Of a DNA stretch of 64,000 bases, positions 32,971 to 42,417 are shown one piece after another. Source of the DNA: Blastobasis lacticolella (Eukaryota > Arthropoda > Insecta > Lepidoptera > Blastobasidae); the NCBI GenBank assembly GCA_905147135.1, contig LR990044.1:19289622-19353621 (forward strand), read 5' to 3'. How positions within the stretch are numbered: position 1 is the first letter of the stretch; every line of letters starts with the position of its first letter. The notes under the pieces were generated by a model, which was given only the letters and a program-made list of their open reading frames with translations, made no database searches and had not been told where the DNA came from. The translations under genes and the position numbers were made by a program.

Positions 32971-33009
32971 CTGCATCGTTATCACCTTGAGGTAAGTTGA
33001 CCTACATAT

Positions 33010-33200
33010 TGCTCGCAATTATACTGGTTAGCATATCTTTCAAATAAAAGCGGTACTCAACAAAACAAAGGTCTAAAAAGAGAGGCGCAGAAGCGGGCAA
33101 CGCATTGGTAGCGCCCCTGGTGTTGCTGATGTCCATAGGCTTCGGTGACCACTTTCTATCAGTTGATCCGACTGCCTGTTTGTCTGACATAATAAAATAC
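33010..33200 (+). pseudogene. LINE tail, family J3
   Basis: GGGCAACGCATTGGTAGCGC, TGTTGCTGATGTCCATAGGC, GGTGACCACTTTCTATCAG and CCTGTTTGTCTGACATAATA: the same block order as 34160-34285, 45950-46075 and 52240-52345. Non-coding or decayed polymerase C-terminus plus 3' UTR. Confidence 0.7.
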
Positions 33201-33480
33201 ATTGATGCTAAAATCGCGGCTAAGTAATACCTAATGCAATAAATAAGCCCTTCTAAATTATTCGCACGCGTGAAAGTCTTTGGCTAAAGAAAGATGTCAC
33301 AGTGAGCATTGTTCGCGCAATTACGGACGTGTTTGTCATTCCGTCGGGAGCCTGAGTGCGAAAACTGTGTCTTGGGTATTGAAATTTATGAACAAAAATA
33401 TCCTACTTTCTTTATTGTACCTGAATGGCAATTAATTTGTTTTCAATTGCTTTAAAGGTTTACCTACATACTTACATCCA

Positions 33481-33695
33481 CCACCACCATCATCATAGCC
33501 CATAACAATCCACTGCAGGACTTCGGGCCTCTCCCACGAAAGGGGAGGTCATTGCCATATTCTCCACGCTTGGCAGGCGGGTTGGAGATCGCAGTGCAGT
33601 TGATGTAAATCTACCCAGAAAGATGCTGCCTCTTACGACACCCACGGGAAGAGATGGGGTGGTGCTATTCTTTGAGGTGGTGGCACCACACACCA
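33481..33695 (-). mobile_element. SINE-like repeat P, copy B
   Basis: Nearly identical to copy A (1748-1985) over its first 120 or so bases, with an internal deletion of about 32 bases between GATGCTGC and CTCTTACGACA. It starts CATCATCATAGCCC, ends GCACCACACACCACTACAT. High identity over 31 kb distance implies recent dispersal or gene conversion. Confidence 0.85.
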
Positions 33696-33734
33696 CTACA
33701 TCATAAATTAGTAAATACAGACTTTCCTTTGCTC

Positions 33735-33995
33735 TTATACTTGGGGTTCTTCAAAAGACTCAATGACCGGTACAATATAAGCAATACGGATAATTCCGGA
33801 CGCAGAGTCCGGAAACTGGTTGGGTGACCAGTTCGTACTTTGTTGCCAGTCGAACTTCAGCACCGCAACGAACTCGGTGTGCCTCCGTTTGGCGAAGTTA
33901 GGATAACCAAGCTCTACCGCTGGGTATCCTGGGACTGTCCGAACTGTCTCGGGAGCGTGGCACGCCAAGACAGCTGTTTTAATTGGTAATGCGAG
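33735..33995 (-). other. Protein-like open frame, unresolved
   Basis: The minus frame reads IKTAVLACHAPETVRTVPGY, PAVELGYPNFAKRRHTEFVA and VLKFDWQQSTNWSPNQFPD to a stop. Third-position use is GC-richer than surroundings. It abuts a plus-strand LINE tail, so it may be an antisense shadow of the decayed polymerase, a different mobile element or an exon. No ATG initiator; no strong splice donor. I cannot name it. Confidence 0.25.
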
Positions 33996-34019
33996 ATTGC
34001 ACTAAACTTCGCGAGCTAG

Positions 34020-34285
34020 ATACACATACCCATTAGGTAGACCCTCTATTGGCGTCTACGCGAAGGTTCGAAATAACATTTCTTGCTAGTACGATGCGGA
34101 TGTGGAATGAGCTCCCAGCCACAGTGTTTGAACTATGACATGGGATCGTTCAAAAAGTATATTAGAGGTCTCTTTAGAAGCGTAAAACGCATTGGTAGCG
34201 CCCTTAATGTTGGCGGCGTTGACCACTTTCCATCAGGTGGCCCGCTTGTTTGTTTGTCTGCTACAAATCTGTCATAAATAAAACT
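34020..34285 (+). pseudogene. LINE reverse transcriptase C-terminus, family J3, longest copy
   Basis: One frame reads STRRFEITFLASTMRMWNEL then PATVF and a stop. After a frame change it continues YDMGSFKKYIRGLF and then the 3' block with CATTGGTAGCGCCC and CATCAGGTGGCCCGCTTG. This is the standard ending of Jockey/CR1-type lepidopteran LINE polymerases (RFxxSFLxRTxxxWNELPxxVF...YDMxSFK). One frameshift and a stop; no upstream catalytic region. Confidence 0.75.
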
Positions 34286-34433
34286 TATCCGACGCGATGC
34301 TTAAGTTGTTGTTATTTAACATTTCTCTAAAAACACGTCATTTTTAACTTAATTACACTCAACATCTCTCATCCGAAAGCAAATTTAAGTATAGTAAAAA
34401 ATAAAAGTATGATAACTCCGAACAAGATATATC

Positions 34434-34470
34434 GCGCGGCTTGTATGCGCGCGCATAACCGCGCGCTCTG
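34434..34470. promoter_or_regulatory. Nested CpG palindromes
   Basis: GCGCGG ... CCGCGC encloses TATGCGCGCGCATA, itself a perfect 14-bp palindrome resembling an NRF-1-type site. All lie within about 37 bases of otherwise AT-rich DNA. Either a regulatory site or a cruciform-prone remnant. Confidence 0.35.
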
Positions 34471-34546
34471 TACCTACCTAAGCACGCACACATTAAATCA
34501 CAAATCAATGTTATTTTTCTTTTTTTTTACTATGACATAGGCGCTG

Positions 34547-34622
34547 TCCTAATTGAAAATAGTCGTACGACCATAGTCAGGCGACGTCCGTCGTACAACC
34601 GTTGTCAAGTAGGACATCCGAA
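34547..34622. mobile_element. Short foldback MITE
   Basis: CTGTCCTAATTGAAAATAGT and CGTACGAC on the left pair imperfectly (about 75%) with CGTACAACCGTTGTCAAGTA then GGACATC on the right. Total about 76 bases with a small centre. No other copy in the window. Confidence 0.5.
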
Positions 34623-35499
34623 ATTTTAAATTTAAGAACACATTTTACTGCACAAATTTCTTCTTCTCTTTATTTTTGCACCATTTCTAGCATCACCTAA
34701 TTCAAACACTTATCTGCAAATTACATGAACTCCCTGTAAAGACTTTAATTCTTCCTTCTTCCTACCACACCGCCTTCTAACAAAATTACCGCATGAAAAG
34801 TTTCTGTAGTTGCACTCCACGTTTCCAACGTGACAGTGATAAGCCTACAAAGGAGTTATTTTGCCTTCACATACTGACTTCCTATAGCCTTTCTTTGAGA
34901 ACAGCTTTATTATTAGAAAGGCTATTGTGTTTTATAAAGAAACATTTCTTTTATTAGCGTGTCTGGGCTAGGAAAAGTAGGCGAATTAGTTTTTCCTTCA
35001 TGACGCGGGGAATTATAGTCTAGGTTGGTCTAGAATGACGCGGAGTATTAAAGGCTCGGTCTAGATTTTATTAACGCAATATTTGTTATGGATTAGGCCG
35101 TCGAGGATCACCGGGATCAATCTACATTTTCTGTTATAAACTTTGACCAACATAATAGCGAAGATAATGAAAAAAATCTTCTAGCACTTCTATAATAGTA
35201 CTAGTTTAGGTTAGGGGGAATATACCTACAGGTGTAGATTTTTTTATTTATTTTATATTTAAGTTAGACATAACAACAAATATGACAAATCAATTAGTTC
35301 AGGCACTTAAATCTACTAAAGATTTGTAATGTGCCTGGCGAGTATGTTCACTTTAGGATAACAATAGGTTTGTAGGTATATAAACCCGCGCGCGATAGAT
35401 AATTGTGATAAGATGGTTAATACGATGATGAGTATACTTTATAATATGACACTTATTAAATCAATACAAGATGACACTAGTAAATGCCTAAAATATAAG
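34623..35499. other. Unassigned stretch
   Basis: AT-rich; no gene, no internal copy recognised. Confidence 0.35.
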
Positions 35500-35692
35500 A
35501 GACTGGCTTTCCCCCGCGGCTCCTCCCACGAGGACTACACGTTATATTAGAGGGAAGTAAAAAGTAGCCTATGTCCATTCTCAGGTGCTACACTATCCCT
35601 ATACCGAATTTCATAAAAATCGGTGTAGTGCTATGGTTTACCCATGATAGCGTAACAGACAGAGTTACTTTCGCATGTATAATATTAATAGG
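35500..35692 (-). mobile_element. Helitron-like short element, inverted
   Basis: The reverse complement starts TATTAATATTATACATGCGA, continues AAGTAACTCTGTCTGTTACG, has ACACCGATTTTTATGAAATT and ATAGGCTACTTTTTACTTCC, and ends in CCGCGGGGGAAAGCC. This is the common layout of lepidopteran short Helitrons. Confidence 0.7.
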
Positions 35693-35860
35693 GATAACTG
35701 TTCTATCTCGGTAATCCTAAAACCTTCGTCGAAGAAAACAAACTACACACAACCAAGATCACGGCCACACCGATTCATTTCCTCGAAAACGAAACAACAA
35801 CCGTGAAAACAAAAAAACTGTCGACTGACGTGTAAAAAACGCCACGAACTTCGTACTCAC

Positions 35861-36077
35861 TTGAATAGCTGCCGTCATAGCAATGTCAATCATAACTGAC
35901 CTCTGCCCTGTGACTCCTTGGTCAAGTTCGAAACCTAATCCATTCCTGATGACTGCACGCACAAGGTCATACAGATTTACATACAAACAGGCTAGCAATC
36001 TAGTAATAGCCATTTTGTCTTTGGGGTCACCGGCTTTTTTGTCCGGTCTCTTGTGTTCGGAAAACGTTGAAGACAAA
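35861..36077 (-). CDS. Candidate coding exon with clean donor, unknown protein
   Basis: The minus frame has AAAATGGCT at 36013 (good initiator context), reads MAITRLLACLYVNLYDLVRA, VIRNGLGFELDQGVTGQRSV and MIDIAMTAAIQ, then the donor CAA|GTGAGT (35860/35861). Alternatively the exon is internal, starting after TACTTATCAG at 36077 and including EHKRPDKKAGDPKDK. The peptide is amphipathic with an LLACLYVNLYDLV helix. Exit phase is 0, so it cannot join directly to the 26.4 kb candidate. No family recognised. A TE origin is possible, but no second copy is present. Confidence 0.38.
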
Positions 36078-36290
36078 CTGATAAGTATTGTTTTAATAGA
36101 GGTTTTTGTATCTGTGTACGGTTTCTAAGTATGACTCTTTGACCGCTAGCGGGTTACGTGGCGTGGTTTTTAGCGTAATAATAGTTGTGTGTTTAGATTT
36201 ACTTGGAACTAGTTAACAGTGGCTTTTAGTATTGAAGATGATCACGATTAATATAAATAGTATATATAGACAATAAAAAAAATTTGTATT

Positions 36291-36652
36291 CATCTCAATA
36301 TCCCGGTTGTGCTTCCTCGGGGTAGGGCCTGAGGACCACCTTGACCATAATCCAGGATTTGACAGATAAGGTAATTAATTACAATAGGTAGAGCGACTGC
36401 CGTGTGACCTCTATGACTTTGTTAACAGGGGAATCTGACCAGATTGGATAATAGTAACATTCGCAGTCGCCTGAATGTGCAGGTTTATTCACGATGTTTA
36501 CCTTCACCGTATAAGATCAGGTTAGTGGTCAACTAATGTACCTGCATAACTCAGAAAAAGTCAAGTAATACATGGCGGTCCTGTGGATCGAACTCGGTAC
36601 CTTAAGCTTACGAGTCGGACTCGTAAGCCATTGGGCCACAGACTCTAAAGAA
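36291..36652 (-). mobile_element. SINE family M, near full-length with tRNA-like head
   Basis: On the minus strand, TGGCCCAATGG (36628-36638) fits the polymerase III A box and GAGTTCGATCC (36585-36595) the B box. The body follows with the M-family blocks (AATCTGGTCAGATTCCCC, AGGTGGTCCTCAGGCCC) and the terminus at CATCTCAATATCCCGG. It is the only M copy here with both boxes. CTTACGAGTCGGACTCGTAAG in the head forms an 11-bp hairpin like an anticodon arm. Confidence 0.85.
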
Positions 36653-37007
36653 TAGAACTATTGATATCATCGGTAAATACATAAGGCCGCTAGTCCCGGT
36701 CGCAAGTTAGTAATTACGAAGCCTTTCAGCTGTACAAATGCCTATAGAAAATTGTGTATTAGGTGTCAATTATTATGACATTTTTAATTTTCTTTACGCT
36801 GTCATTTGTAATTATTGTTGTGATAAATTATAATTTCATTCCATATGACAATTCAAAAACATGTATGGACGCATTGAAAGTATTATAATACAAATTAAAT
36901 TTTATATTAAGTTTCTAAACGACATGTAACTAACGTTATGAATCTGAATCAATAAGCTATGTAGTTATAGGTAATCAAACCTGGAGAGGTTTTCCCTGGA
37001 GAATACA
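36653..37007. other. Unassigned stretch
   Basis: AT-rich; no gene visible. Confidence 0.35.
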
Positions 37008-37160
37008 ACATGGAGTTCTTCAAAGGGGTTAAAAGGTTTTTACGGGGTCGGCAACGCGTGGGTGATGCCCCTGGTAATGCAAACGTCCATAGGCTGCGGT
37101 GACTGCTTACCATCATGCAGGTCGGAAGCTTGTTTGCCACCTCGGTGGTATAAAAAAAAA
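37008..37160 (+). pseudogene. LINE reverse transcriptase tail (family J1)
   Basis: The frame reads EYNMEFFKGVKRFLRGRQRV then GDAPGNANVHRLR and a stop. The same blocks are at 5573-5745. It ends in a poly-A-like run after GGTGGTATAAAAAAAAAAC, probably the retroelement tail. Confidence 0.7.
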
Positions 37161-37194
37161 ACAAAAAAAAATGTCTTTATGTGCCTTATATGAT

Positions 37195-37362
37195 ACTAGT
37201 GGATCCGGCACGACTTCGTTTGCGTAAACCTACTTCCCCCCCCCTTCCACTTGAGTCACTCTATCCATTGAAAACCGCATTAAAATCCGTTGCGTAGTTT
37301 AAAAGATCTAAGCATACATAGATACATAGGGACAGACGGCGGGAAGCGACTATGTATAGACC
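37195..37362 (-). mobile_element. Helitron-like element (Lep1-like), inverted copy
   Basis: It starts ACTAGTGGATCCGGCACGAC on the plus strand, so CTAGT is the 3' end on the minus strand. It shares CCGCATTAAAATCCGTTGCG, AGTTTAAAAGATCTAAGCAT and ACATAGGGACAGACGGCGGG with the copy at 11798-12003. Confidence 0.75.
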
Positions 37363-37442
37363 ACACCACAAACTAACCCTTCTCACGAACATTTTCAATC
37401 GATTACACCCATACTGTGACAACAAAAATATAGTATCCATAG

Positions 37443-38560
37443 TTTAACCCTCCTTACCTGATGGCCAGTACCGGTCAATAGGTGGTGCCGGCGCGTGCCT
37501 TACACCGCCTAGACCCTCCGCAGGGGTAGTTATTGGTTAAGTGATGACAGGTTCATAAAGCTTACTTTACGATGTGGTCGGTTGTTGGGGTAAGCGTAAA
37601 AACGAATATTTTCGGGTTTGTGACTTTTTTTTTGTATTGCCTCCTTGAGGCACACGGACGGACAGTCCACCTGATGGAAAGCGGCCACAGTCGTTCAGCG
37701 ACTTAATTTTTCGGCTAATCTTGAAGACCGTGATTCGAAACTACGGATCAAAAGAACTGTCAAATTCATATAAAAGATGGTGGTAACAATTCAATCGTCT
37801 AGTTCGGTTTCATAGAGCATCAAAAAGAAAGTGACGTTAATGTGTCTGAAAACCGAAACTGTTAGAAAATGTGACCGGTTTCTTTATTTATGGAACAAGA
37901 CTATAGTTTCTATTGTAGCTTTAACCCTCTTTACCGGATGGCCAGTACCGGTCAATAGGTGGTGCCGGCGTGTGCCTTACACCGCCTAGACCCTCCGCAG
38001 GGGTAGTTATTGGTTAAGTGATGACAGGTTCAGCTTACTTTACGATGTGGTCGGTCGTTGGGGCGTAACGTAGGTTTGTAACTTTCTCTTTTGTTTTGTA
38101 TTGCCTCTCTGAGGCACACGGATGGACGATCCACCTGATGGAAAGCGGCCACAGTCGTTCAGCGACTTAATATTACGGCTACTCTTGAATACCGTGATTC
38201 GAAACTATGGATCAAAAGAACTGTCAAATTTATATAAAAGATGGTGGTAAACAATTCAATTCAATTCGTCTAGTTCGGTTTCATAGAGCACCAATAAGAA
38301 AGTGACTATAATGTGGCTGAAAACCGAAACTGCCAAGAAAATGTGAGGATGACCGGTTTTCTTTATTTATAGAACAAGACTATAGTATCCATTGTAGCCT
38401 TAACCCTCTTTACCGGATGGCCAGTACCGGTCAATAGGTGGTGCCGGCGTGTGCCTTACACCGGCCAGACCCTCCTCAGGGGTAGTTATTGGTTAAGCGA
38501 TGACAGGTTCATAAAGCTTACTTTACGATGTGGTCGGTTGTTAGGAAACGATTATGGTGA
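37443..38560. repeat. Composite tandem array, 477-479 bp unit
   Basis: GGCCAGTACCGGTCAATAGG starts at 37463, 37940 and 38419. Units 1 and 2 are complete, and unit 3 stops at about 38560 where a SINE follows. Each unit holds a GGTGGTGCCGGCG-GTGCCTTACACCG block, a piece of repeat G (CCACCTGATGGAAAGCGGCC) and a MITE-like foldback (CTAGTTCGGTTTCATAGAGC ... AAAACCGAAACTG). Units are highly similar, so amplification is recent. A diverged single unit part lies at 60745-60825 and another at about 39309-39405. Confidence 0.9.
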
Positions 38561-38599
38561 ATAATGATGATAATAAATATGCTTTGATAATTCATACAG

Positions 38600-38755
38600 C
38601 GTTATTTAGCCCCAAAGTAATCAAAACTTGTGTTATGGGCGTTAGATAACTGATAATACTTAAATATCTACATATAACGCCCAGACCCGTACGAGAAATT
38701 ATAATTCATCATTTCAATATCTGCTCGGCAGGGACTTCGAGTGGCAGACTGTCAT
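38600..38755 (-). mobile_element. SINE family H, degraded copy inside the tandem array
   Basis: TTAGCCCCAAAGTAATCAAA, CTTGTGTTATGGGCGTTAGA, TAACTGATAATACTTAAATA and AACGCCCAGACCCGTACG correspond block by block to the H copy at 45265-45465. It interrupts the third array unit: unit sequence stops at 38560 and resumes at 38756. Confidence 0.7.
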
Positions 38756-38910
38756 GGATTTGTGACTTTGTATTAGCTACTCTTGAAGGCTGTGATTGGA
38801 AACTACGGATCGAAAGAACTGTATAATTCACATAAATGTTGGCGGTGAATAATGCAATCGGCTAGTTCGGTTTCATAGGGCGTTGTGTGAGAAAATATGA
38901 AGCCGAAACT
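38756..38910. repeat. Continuation of the third array unit
   Basis: GGATTTGTGACTTTGTATTA, GAAACTACGGATCGAAAGAA, CGGCTAGTTCGGTTTCATAG and ATATGAAGCCGAAACTAG match the second half of units 1 and 2, more diverged. Its foldback arms are closer to the MITE at 47071-47189 than those in units 1 and 2. Confidence 0.7.
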
Positions 38911-39308
38911 AGATGATGTGTACAATACCTATCTATCCAATTTCCTCAAGTTACTTGATGTTAAGTGTAGATGTAGTCGAAGATTGAGCATACACAGCCT
39001 TTTAATTTACGACTGACTTCACAGTTTTTAGATTTTACGTTTCTTTTTAATTTCGGCAAAACAGTTGAAATTACTGATAATAAAACGAACTTGCTTACAA
39101 ATAGTTCAATACCGATCACCAACCTTTGACCACAGAATATCTATTCAAACGTAACAGAAGGAGGACTTCATAAATACAACTAAGCTAATAGCGACCCTTG
39201 TGCAACCCAACAAAGTGCAATTCATCCCGTACGGTTACAAGTACTAAAACTTATATTCACCTAAATCCTTGAATTCGGAATTCAAAAACGCGCTTTTGTT
39301 TCTCACCC

Positions 39309-39405
39309 GCAATGACCGGGGTAGGCAAAGGCCGCGGCCGGCGGTCAATAGCTGGTGCCTGCCAGTGCCATTCGCCGAGGAGGGCACTGGCTGATTTCGT
39401 GATTA
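39309..39405. repeat. Weak relative of the array unit start
   Basis: CGGCGGTCAATAGCTGGTGC then GAGGGCACTGGCTG parallels the unit-start block CCGGTCAATAGGTGGTGCC. Short and diverged. Confidence 0.4.
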
Positions 39406-40224
39406 GATAAAAAAAAAGTAATGATCCGAATTTCGAACGTGTTCGATTTAGGGGGGTAATTTACATTCAGGTCTGTATATGACAGACGAATTTTTTGTTT
39501 GTTAAGTAGTGGCAGTGCCAATGTGGGTAGTGTTAGTATTTATTGTTTCTAGGTTATTTTCTTTTTCATTCGTCATTTCTCCTAGGTATACCTATAATCA
39601 TACAAGTGTAGTAATTAAGAACTAAACACGCAAGTTACTCGTTAAAATCTAGTTTTTGGTTGGCATCGCTTTAGATCTGAGTTATGTTGTTGCAGTAGTG
39701 CACAAACATTGTCCGACTTACATTGCAGGTACATTGCACACAAAGCATATTTTTTTTTACAACTACCCAAAATGTCTTGTAAAAGTATGCTAATTTGCGC
39801 CGACCATAAAAACCGACCCTTAGCTCCAAGAAGAAAAAAAAAGTATGAAAAAGTAAAGGGTGGTGCACACCGATGCTATCGCGAATTTAGCCTATCGCCC
39901 ACCACTGGCACGCGACCAAAACCAGACGATCATTGTTTAAAATCGGACCTTCGCTTTTGTGTGGGCTACCCCTTTGTCCCACAAGTAGCCTTGTTGTGAT
40001 AAAAGATAAAAACAGCCCGGCCCGGTCTCTTGTTGTTATTAAATTGTATTTCCCACTTTTTATTTCGCTTTTGGAGTACTTACAATATTTTTTTCTCTGG
40101 ATTGTGCGGGGTTTGAGAGGCTGTTTTTAGATGTGTATTATAAAATTAGTAATACAATTAAATTTTTTTTTTCGTGACTACATATTATACCAACTATACT
40201 TACCTACAATCAAACGCGGCTTCA
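39406..40224. other. Unassigned; small open frame 39770-39999
   Basis: The plus frame from AAAATGTCTTG (39770) gives 76 basic residues (RPLAPRRKKKYEKVKGGAHR, then ending in FCVGYPFVPQVALL). GTGTGGGCTACCCCTTTGTC at about 39959 looks like a piece of a dispersed element. No recognised domain. Confidence 0.25.
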
Positions 40225-40405
40225 CTATGCGTTCTCGCAGTGCTCGTGTACTAAGTGAACGCACTGCTTTCAATGCGGCTCTGATTGGTCAATTTCGTTC
40301 ATTTTGACGAACGCATATTGCCGATCGCCACGCAAGTGATGTCAGGTCAACCCTGTACGTTCGCGCGCATTGTAGACCTCATAGTATTTCATTTGAATGC
40401 GGATG
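40225..40405 (+). mobile_element. DNA-element-like repeat T, copy 1
   Basis: GCAGTGCTCGTGTACTAAGT, GCACTGCTTTCAATGCGGCT, GGTCAATTTCGTTCATTTTG and CCCTGTACGTTCGCGCGCAT then AGACCTCATAGTA recur at 57620-57765 and 61762-62008 in the same order. No coding potential; class unknown. Confidence 0.75.
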
Positions 40406-41460
40406 TACTTACCTAAGTTCAATAATGATCTGCTATTCAGTAAAAGCGGAAACGTTAAGAAGAAACCGGCCGATTGCGAGCCGGACTTGCAAATGAAGAG
40501 TTTCAAAAAATGAGACTAAACTATTTTCAGTCTACAACAAGATCTTGAACCGTGAGCAACATGTAAATCGCAAAAACTTTTCACACATCACCTTCTTGTG
40601 AACAGAACCGTTCAAGGCACTTCCAACACAGCTGCGAAAACAAGTATCGAATTAAAAAATCGATAACACTGACGGGAATGACATCCGATACAATCGTTAT
40701 CAGGCCATCTCTATTGAAGAATACTACTCGCTTTAGGCAACACAACACTATTGGCTATAGAAAAAGAGCGTTCGATATTTAAATGACAATTATTCGACTG
40801 CCACTTTGAATGGATAGAATGGCGTTATTAGTGCAAAGAGCTCCATTGTACTGGTGGAAGGCACAAGTAAATATTTTGACAAAAGTCCGTTGCGCTATAT
40901 TGAGTTACTTAGAGGACAATTGCCGTAAGAATGACTGGCAAATGGGCTTGGCATAAGAAAAAAAAATGTGAAAAAAATATACAGTAGGTACTTAACTTGG
41001 ATATGTAGCCGGATAAGATTGACGATGCTGAAGTTAATGTTGAGTTAGTTAGAACTATATCGAGCATTATGCATACAACAGACGTACGTAATTTTTGTGA
41101 AACGGCGAATTTTTAGAATTCTTAATGTGCTTGACGCATTGGATCGTTTTGTAGCCAATGACTTATTATACGACGACTATGAGGAGAAGACGATAGGACT
41201 ATAGAAGACGCCAGGGCCAGGACCTCAGGTAATACGACGGTATTTATTTTGTACCTACAAGACTATTCACTCATGTTTGAGTGAGAAACGAACAGAACTC
41301 ACCTAATGAAAGGTTGTCATTGGTGGTAACCTACGAATCCTGTAATTCATGAATTTTTTATCATTAATTAGGTTCAACTAGCGACACGACCTGGTTTCGA
41401 ACGGGCTTTCATGGCTTTTCTTTCCAATAACATACATGTAAACCATCTAAAATGGTGATA
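40406..41460. other. Unassigned stretch
   Basis: AT-rich; no gene recognised. Confidence 0.35.
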
Positions 41461-41690
41461 GCACATAGCTCGAAGAACAGATGGCCGATGGGGCAGTAAA
41501 GTTCTCGAGTGGCGACCACGTACCGGAAGACGCAGCGTGGGTAGGCCTCCCACAAGGTGGACCGACGACCTGGTAAAGATCACGGGTATCAGCTGAATGC
41601 GGAAGGCATAGGACCGGCCTTTGTGGAGATCTCTGGGGGAGATTTGCTCAGCAATGGGCGTCTTTCGGCGGTAATGACAATGACGACATG
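41461..41690 (+). pseudogene. RTE-clade LINE polymerase C-terminus
   Basis: The frame reads ARRTDGRWGSKVLEWRPRTG, RRSVGRPPTRWTDDLVKI and then decays (stops at the expected SRWMRKAQDRPLWRSLGEA region). This RPRTG-x-RSxGRPPTRWTDD block with WRxLGEA is characteristic of RTE-clade LINEs in Lepidoptera. A TAATGACAATGACGACATG tail replaces the GAT repeat. 5'-truncated. Confidence 0.75.
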
Positions 41691-42417
41691 TAAACCTTCC
41701 GGAACAAGTTCTCTACGTGATGGTCAAAACTGCATAAAAATCCGCTATGTGGGTTAGGAAGAGTTAGCCGATGTATACAGACAGATAGACGCGACTTTTT
41801 AATACTATATAGAGACTTATTTTATAGTACGCCTGAATCCTGTGATAGATGTAACGTAATGTATTATTACTATGCCCATAAACTCGCCTAAATTACATTT
41901 CATTTCAAGCCATGCGTTTAACCCACTTTGGAAACGAATATTAATAAAACATACATTGTCCGGAAAACAATCGAATTACGTAGGTACTTGATATCCTCAA
42001 TCTTTCACTTGATTTGCTGCCAAAGTATGAGTCAAATCACGGAACAAAATTCCTCGAGCAAAGAAAGTTATAGCCATTGACCAAATCTGACTATTATAAT
42101 TTGATCTCTGTCCCGGACTAGTCTTAAAATTATGATGGTTCTGTTAGTAATAGTCAAGGGAAACCGCAAGGTTACCAATAGCTAACACTCTGCAAGGATT
42201 TTGAATTGCAATTTCCGATTCAGGCCAAATTATTGCAATATCCAAGTTAAGTGCAAAGTAAGTAAACAGGTTAGTTTAGTAGATAGTTTATTGCATGAAT
42301 GTACTATTTCGCTTCTAAATATAATAGTTTCAAACTCGATTCTCCGAATATCATTGTTAAGCAATAAGCTTAGTAGTTATATGTATATGGTAAGATGTCT
42401 TTTCTCTATTCACGTAA
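41691..42417. other. Unassigned stretch
   Basis: AT-rich. The hydrophobic frame 42201-42443 (+) ends immediately before the reverse transcriptase reading frame but is out of phase with it and not polymerase-like. Confidence 0.35.

Noticed and set aside
36078..36128. Extension of the 35861-36077 exon upstream by the antisense frame 35883-36128 (+)
   Set aside because: The plus frame is an antisense shadow; only the minus frame has a strong donor and good start context.
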